DNA from: Myxococcales bacterium
GTDB lineage: Bacteria > Myxococcota_A > Polyangia > Polyangiales > Polyangiaceae
Direction of reading: 5' to 3'
Assembly: GCA_016703425.1 (NCBI GenBank)
Contig: JADJCA010000027.1
Location: 1 to 64,000 of the forward strand
DNA length: 64,000 nucleotides
The notes below the pieces were generated by a model, which was given only the letters and a program-made list of their open reading frames with translations, had not been told where the DNA came from and ran no database searches. This document shows, in pieces, positions 34,540 to 42,749 of this stretch. Positions within the stretch are counted from its first letter, which is position 1. The number at the start of each line of letters is the position of its first letter. The translations under genes and the position numbers were made by a program.

Positions 34540-35544
34540 CTAGTCGTTCAGCCACTTCTTGAGGTCTGGCTGCACGAGCTCCTTGATCTCGGGGTCGTCG
34601 AGGTTGGCCTTGGTGACAAGCCGCGCGCCGGTGTCGATGCGGCGCTCCACGGCCTTTCCGCGGAGGTGATCGACCATGGCCTTGGTCGCGAGGTAGCCCA
34701 TGCGGAAGGGGTTCTGCACGACCAGGCCGTCGATGTCGCCGTCGCGCAAGGCTCCGACCAGCTTCTCCGAAGCGTCGAAGCCGACGAGCTTCACCTTTTT
34801 GGCCGAGCCGGTCTTTCGGAGCGCGAGGAGCATCCCGAAGGTGGTGGACTCGTTGGGCGTAAACACGCCGGCGAGGGGAGCCTTCTGCGCCACGAGCAGA
34901 CTCTCGGATTTCTGGAACGCGCTCTCCGTCGTGGCGCCTCCGTATTGGTTGTCGCTCACGACCGTGAAGGCGCTCATGGTGCGGAGTGCGTCGAGGGCAC
35001 CCTTCTCGCGGTTCTGCGTGCTCGCCGAGCCCTCTTGGTAGCGAAGCACGACGACGTTGCCCTTGCCCACCGACTTGGAGAGCGCGTCGGCCGCTATCTT
35101 GCCGGCGGCGACGTTGTCGGTGGCGACAAAGCTCACGTGCTCGTCGCCTTGAAGGTCTGAGTCGAAGATCACGACCGGAATCTTGGCGTCTTTGGCGGCG
35201 CGCACCGGCGCCTTGAGCGCGCTGTCGTTGAGCGGCGCGAGCACGATGCCGCTGACGCCTTGCGCCACGAAGGTCTGTACCACGTCGATTTGCGCGCGCA
35301 GGTCGTCCTCCTTGAGCGGGCCCTTCCAGACCACGTCGACGTCGAGTTCGCGCGAAGCCTTGACGACGCCGGCGTGGACGCTCTTCCAGAACTCGTGCGT
35401 GGTTCCCTTGGGGACGACCGCGATCTTCAGGCGTGCGGGCTTTGCGGCGGTCGCGCCGCCGTCGGCGGACGTCGTCGCGTCACGGGAGCAGGCCGTGAGC
35501 GCCAGCGCGAGCGTGGCGAGGGCGAGGGAAGGGGAACGAAACAT
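34540..35544 (-). CDS. Sugar ABC transporter substrate-binding lipoprotein (RbsB type)
   Basis: 334 aa. A lipobox (TLALALTAC) predicts a lipid anchor. The mature protein is a type I periplasmic binding fold: KIAVVPKGTTHEFWKSVHAG, GVSGIVLAPLNDSALKAPVR, IPVVIFDSDLQGDEHVSFVA and LVVQNPFRMGYLATKAMVDH. These match the RbsB/peripla_BP_4 group. Ligand residues cannot be assigned with confidence. It is the first gene of the three-gene transporter operon. A 15-bp tandem repeat lies in the 133-bp space between it and bioA. Confidence 0.92.
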   Translation of the reverse strand: MFRSPSLALATLALALTACSRDATTSADGGATAAKPARLKIAVVPKGTTHEFWKSVHAGVVKASRELDVDVVWKGPLKEDDLRAQIDVVQTFVAQGVSGIVLAPLNDSALKAPVRAAKDAKIPVVIFDSDLQGDEHVSFVATDNVAAGKIAADALSKSVGKGNVVVLRYQEGSASTQNREKGALDALRTMSAFTVVSDNQYGGATTESAFQKSESLLVAQKAPLAGVFTPNESTTFGMLLALRKTGSAKKVKLVGFDASEKLVGALRDGDIDGLVVQNPFRMGYLATKAMVDHLRGKAVERRIDTGARLVTKANLDDPEIKELVQPDLKKWLND

Positions 35545-35614
35545 GGCGCCATGCTACGACCCTCAAAGGCCCGCGCGATAGCGCGGCGAACGCCGAGGCC
35601 CTTGGGCTCGAGGC

Positions 35615-35682
35615 GCTCAGGGCCCACGCCTCTCGGGCCCACGCCTCTCGGGCCCACGGCTCTCAGGCCCACGGCTCTCAGG
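35615..35682. repeat. 15-bp tandem repeat, about 4.5 copies
   Basis: Units at 35615, 35630, 35645, 35660 and 35675 follow CTCTCGGGCCCACGC with drift at one to three positions. The repeat lies upstream of the sugar transporter operon and runs into the bioA stop codon (35678-35680). Unit length is a multiple of three, but no convincing gene uses it. It could be a binding array or plain slippage. Confidence 0.8.
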
Positions 35683-37045
35683 ACGGGAGCGCGCGCCCGA
35701 GCGCCGCGACCGCGGCATCAACGCGATCGAGCGGCGCCGTCAGCGGCGGAACGAGGTAGACGCAGTCGCCGATGGGGCGCACGAGGAGCCCCTCGTCGAG
35801 AGCGCGTAAGTGGAGCGCGAGCCCCTCGCGTTGCGAAGCTGAATACGGATGCCCCGTTCTTGGATCGACGAGGCGTGCGGCCGCGATGGCGCCCAGGGTC
35901 CGAGCGTCTCTGAGCGCCGGATGCGCGGCGAGCGTTCGCCACGCAGCGCGCAGCGTCGTCGCCAGCGCCGCCGCGTGCTCCAAGACTCGCGTCTCTTCAA
36001 AGAGCGCGAGGCTCTCGGCGGCCACGGCGCAGGCGATGGGGTTGGCCGTGTAGCTGTGGCCGTGGAGGAACGCACGGCCGTCGCCCGGCTCTCCCCAAAA
36101 GTCGTCGAAGAGTGCGTCGGTCGCGCACGTGACGGCGAGCGGCAAGAGGCCGCCGGTCAACATCTTCGACAGGCAGAGCACGTCGGGGACGACACCCGCT
36201 TGTTCCGAGGCGAGGAACGTTCCCGTGCGACCGAAGCCCGTCATCACCTCGTCGAAGATCAGCGAGACGCCGTGCGCGGTGCATTGCGCGCGTAGCGTGC
36301 GCAAGAGCTCCGGCGGCCACATGAACATCCCGCCGGCGCCTTGAACCAAGGGCTCGCACACGAACGCCGCGAGCTGGGCACCGCAGGTGTCGAAGTAGAG
36401 CTCGAGGGCGCGCGCCGCCGACTCGATGCGCGCGTGCGCTTCGGCGTCGTGCCCATCGCGGTCGCCAGTGACGAGGCGACGCGGGTCGCTCGGGACCTCC
36501 GCGCGCTCGCAGCGCAAAAGGAGCGGCGCGAAGACCGACGTCATGAAGTTCTCGAGCTCGCCGACGCCGACGGCGCCCAGCGTGTCGCCGTGGTAGGCGC
36601 CGCGAAGGGCGCCGATCTTCGTGCGCTGCCGCTCGCCGCGCTGGAAGGCCGCCTGAAACGTCATTTTGAGGGCGACTTCGACCGACGTCGAGCCGTTGTC
36701 GGAGAAGAAGAGCCGGGAGAGCGCCTTTGGCAATCGCTCGGTCAAGCGCGCCGTGAGGTCGATGGCTGGCGCGTGGGTGAAGCCCGCGAACATGGCGTGG
36801 TCAAGCGCGGCGGCTTGTCGCGCGAGTGCGGCAACCAGGCGCGGCGGGCAATGACCGTGGAGCGAAGTCCACCAGCTCGCGGTGCCGTCGAAGATGGTTC
36901 GGCCGTCGGCTAGCACGAGATCCACGCCGCTGCCGCCCACCACGGCGAGCGGTGGCGCCGTCTCGTGCTCCTTCATCTGAGTGAACGGGTGCCAGATGTG
37001 GCGTCGATCAAAGTCGATGCGTTCGGGCCAAGAGCGGTTGTCCAC
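35678..37045 (-). CDS. bioA: Adenosylmethionine-8-amino-7-oxononanoate aminotransferase
   Basis: 455 aa from the GTG at 37045, with an ATG at 37090 as the alternative. It is a class III aminotransferase that makes 7,8-diaminopelargonate in biotin synthesis using SAM as amino donor. The BioA-specific start HIWHPFTQM is present, then GTASWWTSLHGH, FFSDNGSTSVEVALKM, AYHGDTLGAVGVG, IFDEVMTGFGRTGTF and the PLP lysine in LCLSKMLTGG, followed by FLHGHSYTANPIACA. No other biotin gene is in the window, so it stands alone ahead of the sugar transporter. Cytosolic. Confidence 0.93.
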   Translation of the reverse strand: MDNRSWPERIDFDRRHIWHPFTQMKEHETAPPLAVVGGSGVDLVLADGRTIFDGTASWWTSLHGHCPPRLVAALARQAAALDHAMFAGFTHAPAIDLTARLTERLPKALSRLFFSDNGSTSVEVALKMTFQAAFQRGERQRTKIGALRGAYHGDTLGAVGVGELENFMTSVFAPLLLRCERAEVPSDPRRLVTGDRDGHDAEAHARIESAARALELYFDTCGAQLAAFVCEPLVQGAGGMFMWPPELLRTLRAQCTAHGVSLIFDEVMTGFGRTGTFLASEQAGVVPDVLCLSKMLTGGLLPLAVTCATDALFDDFWGEPGDGRAFLHGHSYTANPIACAVAAESLALFEETRVLEHAAALATTLRAAWRTLAAHPALRDARTLGAIAAARLVDPRTGHPYSASQREGLALHLRALDEGLLVRPIGDCVYLVPPLTAPLDRVDAAVAALGRALPS

Positions 37046-37182
37046 GGCGCGGTTATACGTCGGAAGGAGGCGCCGTTTTCCGCAAAGCACCGTGGGGGAA
37101 AGGCGATCCGGCTGTTACCCGCGCGAGTGTGGCGAACGCGTGACGCGCCACAAATCCGCGCGCCAATTGCCGCGTGTGGGAC

Positions 37183-37199
37183 TGGCACGCACCTCGCTT
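37183..37199 (+). promoter_or_regulatory. Candidate sigma54 promoter
   Basis: The sequence TGGCACGCACCTCGCTT has GG at 37184-37185 and GC at 37196-37197 with exactly ten bases between. That matches the -24/-12 consensus with one change in the -12 half (TCGCT for TTGCT). It lies 24 bp before the start of the NuiA-like lipoprotein gene and outside any coding frame. Transcription would start near 37209, leaving a very short leader with a GGAGGT ribosome site at 37211. Confidence 0.5.
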
Positions 37200-37222
37200 G
37201 GGCGGGGGGTGGAGGTCACGCG

Positions 37223-37891
37223 ATGAATCGTTTTGCGGTGTTGGTGGTCGGGGCTTTGGCGTGTTTGCAAGGCTGCGCCGGGGCCGACGCGACGGAGGAC
37301 GGTCCGGCGTCGGAGACGGCCGCGCTTACGGCGCACACGCAAGCGAGCGACGCGGACATCAAGGCGAAGCTCACGTCGATCCTTCGCGACGTCACGTTCA
37401 TGAGTGAGAGCGACTACCCATACCTCGTGCTTGAGGCCGAGGGCGGCGGGGCCAAGAAGCTCACGAGCAAGACGGTTCGGACGAAGCTCGCTGCCATGGT
37501 GAAAGAGAACGCTTCGTCGCAGCGCGACATCACGAAGCGCACGTGTCGCGCCGAGAAGCTCACGCTCGCCGACGTCCTTGCGGACGCGAACCTCACGGAT
37601 CCGGAAGAGAGAGACGCGCGCCAAGCAGGCCTCGCGGTCAAGTACATGACCGAGCAACTGCGCGGCGTCGTCGGGTACACCTTCGGCACCAACGCGTCGG
37701 GCGATCAGGATGAAGAAGGCCCCGTCGTCTACGTGTACGTCGGCATCTCGCGCACCACGGGCAAGCTCATCGCGATCATGAGCCGTCTACACCTGAACCG
37801 TCTACACCTGAAACAGGGCGTCGCCGCGCGCTTCGCTAAGGCTGAACGCCCACGGACCCAACGCTCGCTTCGAGCCCGCCCTGCAGCGTGA
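37223..37891 (+). CDS. NuiA-like nuclease inhibitor family lipoprotein
   Basis: 222 aa. The ATG at 37223 follows a strong GGAGGT site. A lipobox (VVGALACLQGC) predicts lipidation. The central region (DIKAKLTSILRDVTFMSESD, then YPYLVLEAEGGG) and a later VVYVYVGISRTTGKLIAIMS strand pair fit the nuclease A inhibitor (NuiA) family. A cytosolic inhibitor fold placed on the cell surface is unusual. The C-terminus repeats RLHLN/RLHLK from a 15-bp direct duplication (37783-37812) and ends in a basic tail that overlaps the next, convergent gene by 56 bp. Confidence 0.75.
   Translation: MNRFAVLVVGALACLQGCAGADATEDGPASETAALTAHTQASDADIKAKLTSILRDVTFMSESDYPYLVLEAEGGGAKKLTSKTVRTKLAAMVKENASSQRDITKRTCRAEKLTLADVLADANLTDPEERDARQAGLAVKYMTEQLRGVVGYTFGTNASGDQDEEGPVVYVYVGISRTTGKLIAIMSRLHLNRLHLKQGVAARFAKAERPRTQRSLRARPAA
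37783..37812 (+). repeat. 15-bp perfect direct duplication
   Basis: CCGTCTACACCTGAA occurs twice in direct succession inside the 3' end of the NuiA-like gene. It encodes RLHLN followed by RLHLK, so it is an in-frame five-residue duplication. It may be recent slippage or a local assembly artefact. Confidence 0.85.
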
Positions 37892-39110
37892 AGACCCCGA
37901 GGTCCGTCACGCCGCCGTTGGGTTCGAAGCGCAGCCGCCTCACGCCTTCGACTTCTGCGACGAGGATCAGGCCCTTCAAGGTGCCGTCGCCCACGACGAC
38001 GGGGCTCGTCGGGAGCTGTGGCTTGGCGCCCATGAGGCTCGCGAACTTGCCGCCGCTCGTGGCCATGCCGCTTGGGGCGAGCGACAGGACGTAGAAGGCA
38101 TCGATGGAGCCGCCGCCAGCGGCGGTAACAAGGGCCGTGTTGCCATAGGGCGAGACGACGACCCCCGAAGGGCCCTCGATGTCGAGCACCGCGACCTTCG
38201 TCAGGCCCGTCGCGAGGGACACGACACCGACGCGATTCGTGCCGAGGAATTCGTTGGCGTCGCTGACGAGTCCGACCTTCCCATCGGGCGTCACGTCGAG
38301 TCCCTTGGCGATGGCGTTGCCATCGCCGAAGAGCGCCGTCGAGCTCTCGAGCTTGACGGGCCGTGATGCCACGTCGAGAAGGAAGATGTCGTGGTCTGCT
38401 GCGGCTCCCGGCGCGGACGCCGCGCTCACGAGCAGCTTGCTCGACGTCGGCAAGAGCCGAAGGGCCGTCGAGCCCGGCGACTCGAAGATTCGTCCCCGGT
38501 ACGTGGGCGTGCCGTCGCAGGCGATCTCGACCTCGTGAATCCCGCCCGTGGTCTTGCGGTTCGAGTCGGCGATGAAGAGTCGTGAGCCATCGGCGGAAAA
38601 GACAGCGGCGTCGGCGTAGAAGCTCTCCTTGCCGAACTTCGCGGCGACCACGTCCGCGGTACCCGAAGGCGTCATCCGGAAGATGCCCAGCGAGCCGTCG
38701 TCATCTTGGACCGCGATCCCGATCTCGCCGTCGGGGCTGAAGAAGATGGGAGCGTTGAAGTTGCGGCCCATGGTGAAGTGCGCGCCGTCGCGCGCCAGCT
38801 TGCCGTCGAGGCCGAGGTGAATGATTTCGTAGTCCGTCGCCTTTTCGCCGTTTTGATCCGACGGGTGCGAGACGATGACGGCGCGAACGCGGTCGCCCGT
38901 CACGGCCTTGCGCACGCACGCGGTGACACCGGGCGCCGACGCGTCCGTGGCGCCGCTCGCTCCGTCGGGCGTGGCTGCGGCGCCGGCATCGGAGGCCGCA
39001 GGGCCGCTTGGCGTGGCTGACTCGGACGACGAGCAAGCGAAGGCGGTGAGGAGTGCACCCAACAGGGCAGTGCGCGTCGGCAGGACCGCGGCAAACGAGA
39101 GCCGATTCAT
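37836..39110 (-). CDS. Lipoprotein with beta-propeller-like repeats
   Basis: 424 aa from the ATG at 39110. A lipobox (LGALLTAFAC) is followed by an Asp/Ala/Gly-rich linker. The rest is a series of similar strands resembling a YncE/WD-type propeller: FFSPDGEIGIAVQDDDGSLG, VFSADGSRLFIADSNRKT, LDVTPDGKVGLVSDANE and VVSPYGNTALVTAAGGG. The repeats follow S-x-D/Y-G-x. It is probably an outer-surface binding protein. The function is unknown. Its 3' end overlaps the NuiA-like gene tail convergently. Confidence 0.78.
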   Translation of the reverse strand: MNRLSFAAVLPTRTALLGALLTAFACSSSESATPSGPAASDAGAAATPDGASGATDASAPGVTACVRKAVTGDRVRAVIVSHPSDQNGEKATDYEIIHLGLDGKLARDGAHFTMGRNFNAPIFFSPDGEIGIAVQDDDGSLGIFRMTPSGTADVVAAKFGKESFYADAAVFSADGSRLFIADSNRKTTGGIHEVEIACDGTPTYRGRIFESPGSTALRLLPTSSKLLVSAASAPGAAADHDIFLLDVASRPVKLESSTALFGDGNAIAKGLDVTPDGKVGLVSDANEFLGTNRVGVVSLATGLTKVAVLDIEGPSGVVVSPYGNTALVTAAGGGSIDAFYVLSLAPSGMATSGGKFASLMGAKPQLPTSPVVVGDGTLKGLILVAEVEGVRRLRFEPNGGVTDLGVFTLQGGLEASVGSVGVQP

Positions 39111-39424
39111 AAGAACTCCAAGCGAGAGAACAGCGAGCCAAGCAAGGCCCAAGCAAGACCGGAAGAGGGTACAGCGACTCGTGGCGGTGTCGAGCCGGGA
39201 CGCAGTCTTACCGCAATATTCCTGCGCATTTTGCGGGGCGCGGTAGGCCTAAAGTCCTCCCGTGGGGATCGTGCGATCCAGGGCACGACGAGCGACCGGT
39301 CACCCCGCCGCTCGCGCTGTGGGCCGATCCTGCCGCCTGCGTTGCACGTCGGTGTTGGCCGCTGGAATATCCTACTCCCACCGCCCACCATGTCGCATCG
39401 CGCCCGGCGCGGCGCTGCCATTGC
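39111..39424. other. Divergent intergenic region
   Basis: About 310 bp separate the divergently oriented propeller lipoprotein and VWA lipoprotein genes. No frame on either strand looks coding and I see no tRNA, strong hairpin or recognisable -35/-10 pair. It should carry the promoters of both genes. Confidence 0.4.
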
Positions 39425-40564
39425 ATGGTGGGCGACATGCCCCGCCCCGCCCTCGCCGCCTCTGCCATCTCTGCCCTCGTGGTCGCCGCCGTTGCCTGCG
39501 GCGGGACGAACAGCTCCGAGTTCGGAGGGCCGCCGGGCTCCGCGCCATCGGGCCCTGCAGCCGACTTCACCACCGAATCGGCGGGGCCGAAGAGCACCCT
39601 CGATCCGTGCGTCACCGACGCGAAGTCAGCGAACCTCGAGAAGGTGAACCTCGTCTTCATGTACGACCGGTCCGGCAGCATGGGCGACACGGCGAACACG
39701 CCGCCCTTTGACCCCAAGCAGAAGTGGATCCCTGTTGGCGCGGGCATGAAGGCCTTCTTCGCCGACCCCGTCTCGAAGACGATGAGCGCGTCGCTCGCGT
39801 TCTTTCCCCAAGGCGGGGACGTCGCCTCGAACTGCGCCGCGCCGTACTCCGCGCCGACGGTGCCGCTCGGCTCCCTGAACGACGCCGCAAAGTTTGTTTC
39901 CGCCATCGACGCGACGCAGCCGAAAGGCGGCACGCCGACCTTGCCTGCGCTCCAAGGCGCCATCCAATACGCGAAGACCGTGGCGGCGCAGAAGCCCGAC
40001 GAGAAGACCGTCATCGTGCTTGTCACCGACGGCGAGCCGGGCTTCATGATCAACGGCGCCTTCGAGACGGGGTGCCCCAACAACGACGTGGCCCACGTCG
40101 CCGCGGCCGCCGAAGCGGCGTTCAAGGCCACCCCGTCGATCCCGACCTACGTCATCGGCGTCGGGCCAGCGCTCACGAACCTCAACCGGATTGCGGCGGC
40201 TGGCGGTACGGGCACCGCGTCGATGGTGTCGGTCTCGGACCCGACAAAGACCGCCGCGACGTTCCAAGCGGTGCTCGACAAGATTCGTGGCCAGATCCTC
40301 TCGTGCGACTTCGCGCTTCCGCCCCCGCCAGCGGGAAAGCTGCTCGACGTCGACGCCGTCAACGTGGCGTATTCGTCGGGCGCAGGTGAGTCGATCCTGA
40401 CCTACAGCGCCGACTGCGCCGGCGGCAGCGGCTGGCGCTACGACAACCTGGCAGGTCCGAGCCGCGTTCAGCTTTGCCCCGCGACCTGCGACGCCGCGCG
40501 AGCGGCCGGTGATGGAAAGCTCACCGTCGCCTTCGGGTGCAAGACCAAGGGCGACGTGCGCTGA
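39425..40564 (+). CDS. von Willebrand factor A domain lipoprotein
   Basis: 379 aa; the ATG at 39437 (MPRPALAASAISA) is an equally good start. A lipobox (ALVVAAVAC) leads to a linker and a VWA domain from about residue 70. The metal-ion-dependent adhesion site DRSGSM is intact (NLVFMYDRSGSMGD), with the later Thr (KGGTPTLPAL) and Asp (IVLVTDGEPG) of the MIDAS. The C-terminus holds several cysteines (CDFALPPPPAG, CPATCDAA). It is probably a surface adhesion or binding protein. It is followed closely by the PHM-like lipoprotein gene. Confidence 0.87.
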   Translation: MVGDMPRPALAASAISALVVAAVACGGTNSSEFGGPPGSAPSGPAADFTTESAGPKSTLDPCVTDAKSANLEKVNLVFMYDRSGSMGDTANTPPFDPKQKWIPVGAGMKAFFADPVSKTMSASLAFFPQGGDVASNCAAPYSAPTVPLGSLNDAAKFVSAIDATQPKGGTPTLPALQGAIQYAKTVAAQKPDEKTVIVLVTDGEPGFMINGAFETGCPNNDVAHVAAAAEAAFKATPSIPTYVIGVGPALTNLNRIAAAGGTGTASMVSVSDPTKTAATFQAVLDKIRGQILSCDFALPPPPAGKLLDVDAVNVAYSSGAGESILTYSADCAGGSGWRYDNLAGPSRVQLCPATCDAARAAGDGKLTVAFGCKTKGDVR

Positions 40565-40657
40565 GGGGCGCGCGGCCCGACGCCGCACCGGCGCGGATCC
40601 GTGTTCGGGCGCGGGGGACGGTCGCGTCGCGCTATAGTGGGACGCTGAGGCCACACC

Positions 40658-41887
40658 CTGAAGTCCATCGCAGTACCGGTCCTTCTCTTCCTCTCGACGT
40701 TGCTCAGCCCGCTCGTGTCCTGCAACGGGCAGGCGGACTCCAGCGAGCCGCCGCTCAAAGCGCAAGCGATGGCCATCCGCGTCACCGTCCCCGGCGGCGG
40801 CGAAATCCACAAGTGTCGCTTCGTCAAGGTTGAGCCAGGGCTCGGGACGCACGTGGTCCGCATGGAGCACTCGTACACGCCCGGGAGTCACCACCTCCTG
40901 CTCTTCCGAACGGATCTCAACGAGGTTCCCGCAGCGGACGGCACCGAAGCGGTGGATTGCTACGCCGATGGGCGCGACATCATGTCGCACGTGCGCGGCG
41001 TCGTGTACGCGTCGCAAAACGACAAGGCCGACATGCACCTTCCGGCAGGTGTCGGCCTTCCCCTCGCACCCGGCGAGGTGCTGCTCTTGCAGGCTCACTA
41101 CCTCAACGCAGGAGCGGCGCCGCTCGATGCGCGCGTCGACGTGAAGCTGTCGTTTGGCGCGCAAGGCTCGGTGACGGAGGACGCGGGGGTTCTCTTTTTC
41201 TATCAACCGTTCATCTTCGTGCCGGCTCGGGGCTCGTCGAGCACGCTCATGCGGTGCAACGTGCCGCGCAACGTCAAGCTCCTTTCGGGCCTCTCACACA
41301 TGCACAAGCGAGGCGTCGGCTTTGAGGCGTTCCTCGACGCGCCCGGCGGCGAGCTGGCGCCCACGTCGTTTTACTCGGCGACGGACTGGCAACATCCACC
41401 ATCCATCGCGACGCCTCTCGACGTTCCCGCCGGTTCGCGCTTGCGCTTCCGATGCGACTACCAGAACGGCAGTGAGAACGAGGCTCTCCAGGGGCAGAGC
41501 GCAGACCGCGACGAGATGTGCATCTTCACGGGGCTCTATCACCCGGCGATGCCCGACGCGGATAGCCTGTGCCTTGGGGCCGCCGACATGCTCGGTGGCG
41601 GCGACAAGTCTTGCCTCGACACGCTCACTTGCTTGCGCGCGTGCCCTCCCGGGACGGCGCCAAAGATTGGCCTCGCAAACGGGGCCGAGGTGCACCCCTG
41701 CTGGCAGAAGTGTTTTGCGGCCGCTTGTCCGACGGCGGGCGTTCCGGCGCTTCGTCAGCTCTCCTGCCTTGGCAAGAACTGCGCGGACGACTGCGCCGAC
41801 ACGAACTCCGCGACGTGCATCGGTTGTGTCACCAGATCGTGCGCGACCGAGTTCTCGACATGCAGCGCCGCGACCTGCACCAAGTAG
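40658..41887 (+). CDS. Copper type II monooxygenase-like lipoprotein, non-ATG start
   Basis: Roughly 400 aa. The first half resembles the peptidyl-alpha-hydroxylating/dopamine-beta monooxygenase fold: HSYTPGSHHLLLF with a His pair, VRGVVYASQNDKADMHLP, LLLQAHYLNAG with a His, and GLSHMHKRGVGFE. The second half is Cys-rich (TCLRACPPG, CWQKCFAAACP, CLGKNCADDC). A lipoprotein signal (VPVLLFLSTLLSPLVSC) is only complete if translation starts at the CTG at 40658; the TTG at 40700 would cut it. Whether copper and ascorbate chemistry is retained is unknown, as the full ligand set cannot be verified here. Confidence 0.7.
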   Translation: MKSIAVPVLLFLSTLLSPLVSCNGQADSSEPPLKAQAMAIRVTVPGGGEIHKCRFVKVEPGLGTHVVRMEHSYTPGSHHLLLFRTDLNEVPAADGTEAVDCYADGRDIMSHVRGVVYASQNDKADMHLPAGVGLPLAPGEVLLLQAHYLNAGAAPLDARVDVKLSFGAQGSVTEDAGVLFFYQPFIFVPARGSSSTLMRCNVPRNVKLLSGLSHMHKRGVGFEAFLDAPGGELAPTSFYSATDWQHPPSIATPLDVPAGSRLRFRCDYQNGSENEALQGQSADRDEMCIFTGLYHPAMPDADSLCLGAADMLGGGDKSCLDTLTCLRACPPGTAPKIGLANGAEVHPCWQKCFAAACPTAGVPALRQLSCLGKNCADDCADTNSATCIGCVTRSCATEFSTCSAATCTK

Positions 41888-41932
41888 CGCGCCCGCTTAG
41901 ACCCACTCAAGTACGGCGATGGGGCGCGCTCG

Positions 41933-42739
41933 CTAGCGCTCGAGGCGCCGCTGCTTCGCGCTCGGGGCGGGAATCTCCGGGCCCGTCTTCGGCGGCAGAC
42001 CGAAGCGCCGGTTGCGCTTGACCCAGTCGGCGACGAAGGGAAGGCGGGCCGGCGCGCGCGTCGCAAACGAGAGCGCGAGCGACCGAAGCGAGGCGCCGTT
42101 GCCCGCGACGGGGAGCGCGACGACGTCGTCGACGACGATGGACTTGGCCTTCGCGTTGCCAGCGACCTCGAGCCACACGGCGGGCGAACCACCGGGGAGG
42201 CTCGCGGCGCTTCCTTCGAAGAAGCACTCCCCGCGCTCGTCCTCCGCGGGCGCCGGGAAGCCGACGGCGGTGTTCGAATCCTTGTCCATGTCCACGATGC
42301 GCACGATGAGATCTTTGCAAGATCCGCCCACGGGGCGCGCCCACAAGGCGATGGTGATTTTGCCGGCGGCCGGCGTGGCCATCCAACCGAGCACCGCTTC
42401 ATCGGGGCCGAGCACGAGGCAGCGAACACCCGAGCGGCAGCGTCCGCCGGTCTCGAAGTTCAAGACGCTTTGACCGCCTTGCCCGAAGGCGAGCCACGGC
42501 TGCTGATCGTAGCGGCCGGTCAGCTCGAAATCACCGTCGGCCATGAGGTTGTCGGCCACGGCCGTGTTGCCGAACGGGTTCCGCACCTCGACGGTACGCC
42601 GAGCGGCGACGGTCTCCGTGGGCGCGGCGGGAGCCTCGGCCGGCGCGGCGCTCGGCGCCGCTGGCGTCCCGTCGGTGCAAGCCGCCAGTAGAAAGAGCGC
42701 CGATGAGGCGGCGAGCAGAAGCGAAAATCGAGCGCGCAT
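41933..42739 (-). CDS. Hypothetical lipoprotein
   Basis: 268 aa. A lipobox (SSALFLLAAC) is followed by an Ala/Pro linker. The body looks like a carbohydrate-binding or jelly-roll beta-sandwich (DGDFELTGRYDQQPWLAFG, ITIALWARPVGGSCKDLIVR, PAVWLEVAGNAKAKSIVVDD), a pattern seen in CBM-like domains. The C-terminus is basic. It lies 10 bp after the S41-like peptidase gene on the same strand, so the two are likely co-transcribed. No specific family can be named. Confidence 0.75.
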   Translation of the reverse strand: MRARFSLLLAASSALFLLAACTDGTPAAPSAAPAEAPAAPTETVAARRTVEVRNPFGNTAVADNLMADGDFELTGRYDQQPWLAFGQGGQSVLNFETGGRCRSGVRCLVLGPDEAVLGWMATPAAGKITIALWARPVGGSCKDLIVRIVDMDKDSNTAVGFPAPAEDERGECFFEGSAASLPGGSPAVWLEVAGNAKAKSIVVDDVVALPVAGNGASLRSLALSFATRAPARLPFVADWVKRNRRFGLPPKTGPEIPAPSAKQRRLER

Positions 42740-42749
42740 CGTGGCCTCC

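Noticed and set aside
35615..35682. Tandem repeat as a small CRISPR array
   Set aside because: Units are contiguous with no spacers and no cas genes are present.
39626..41206. A 526-codon minus-strand frame across the VWA and PHM-like genes
   Set aside because: It is Arg/Val-rich, without any motif, and opposite two genes with lipoprotein signals and recognisable domains.
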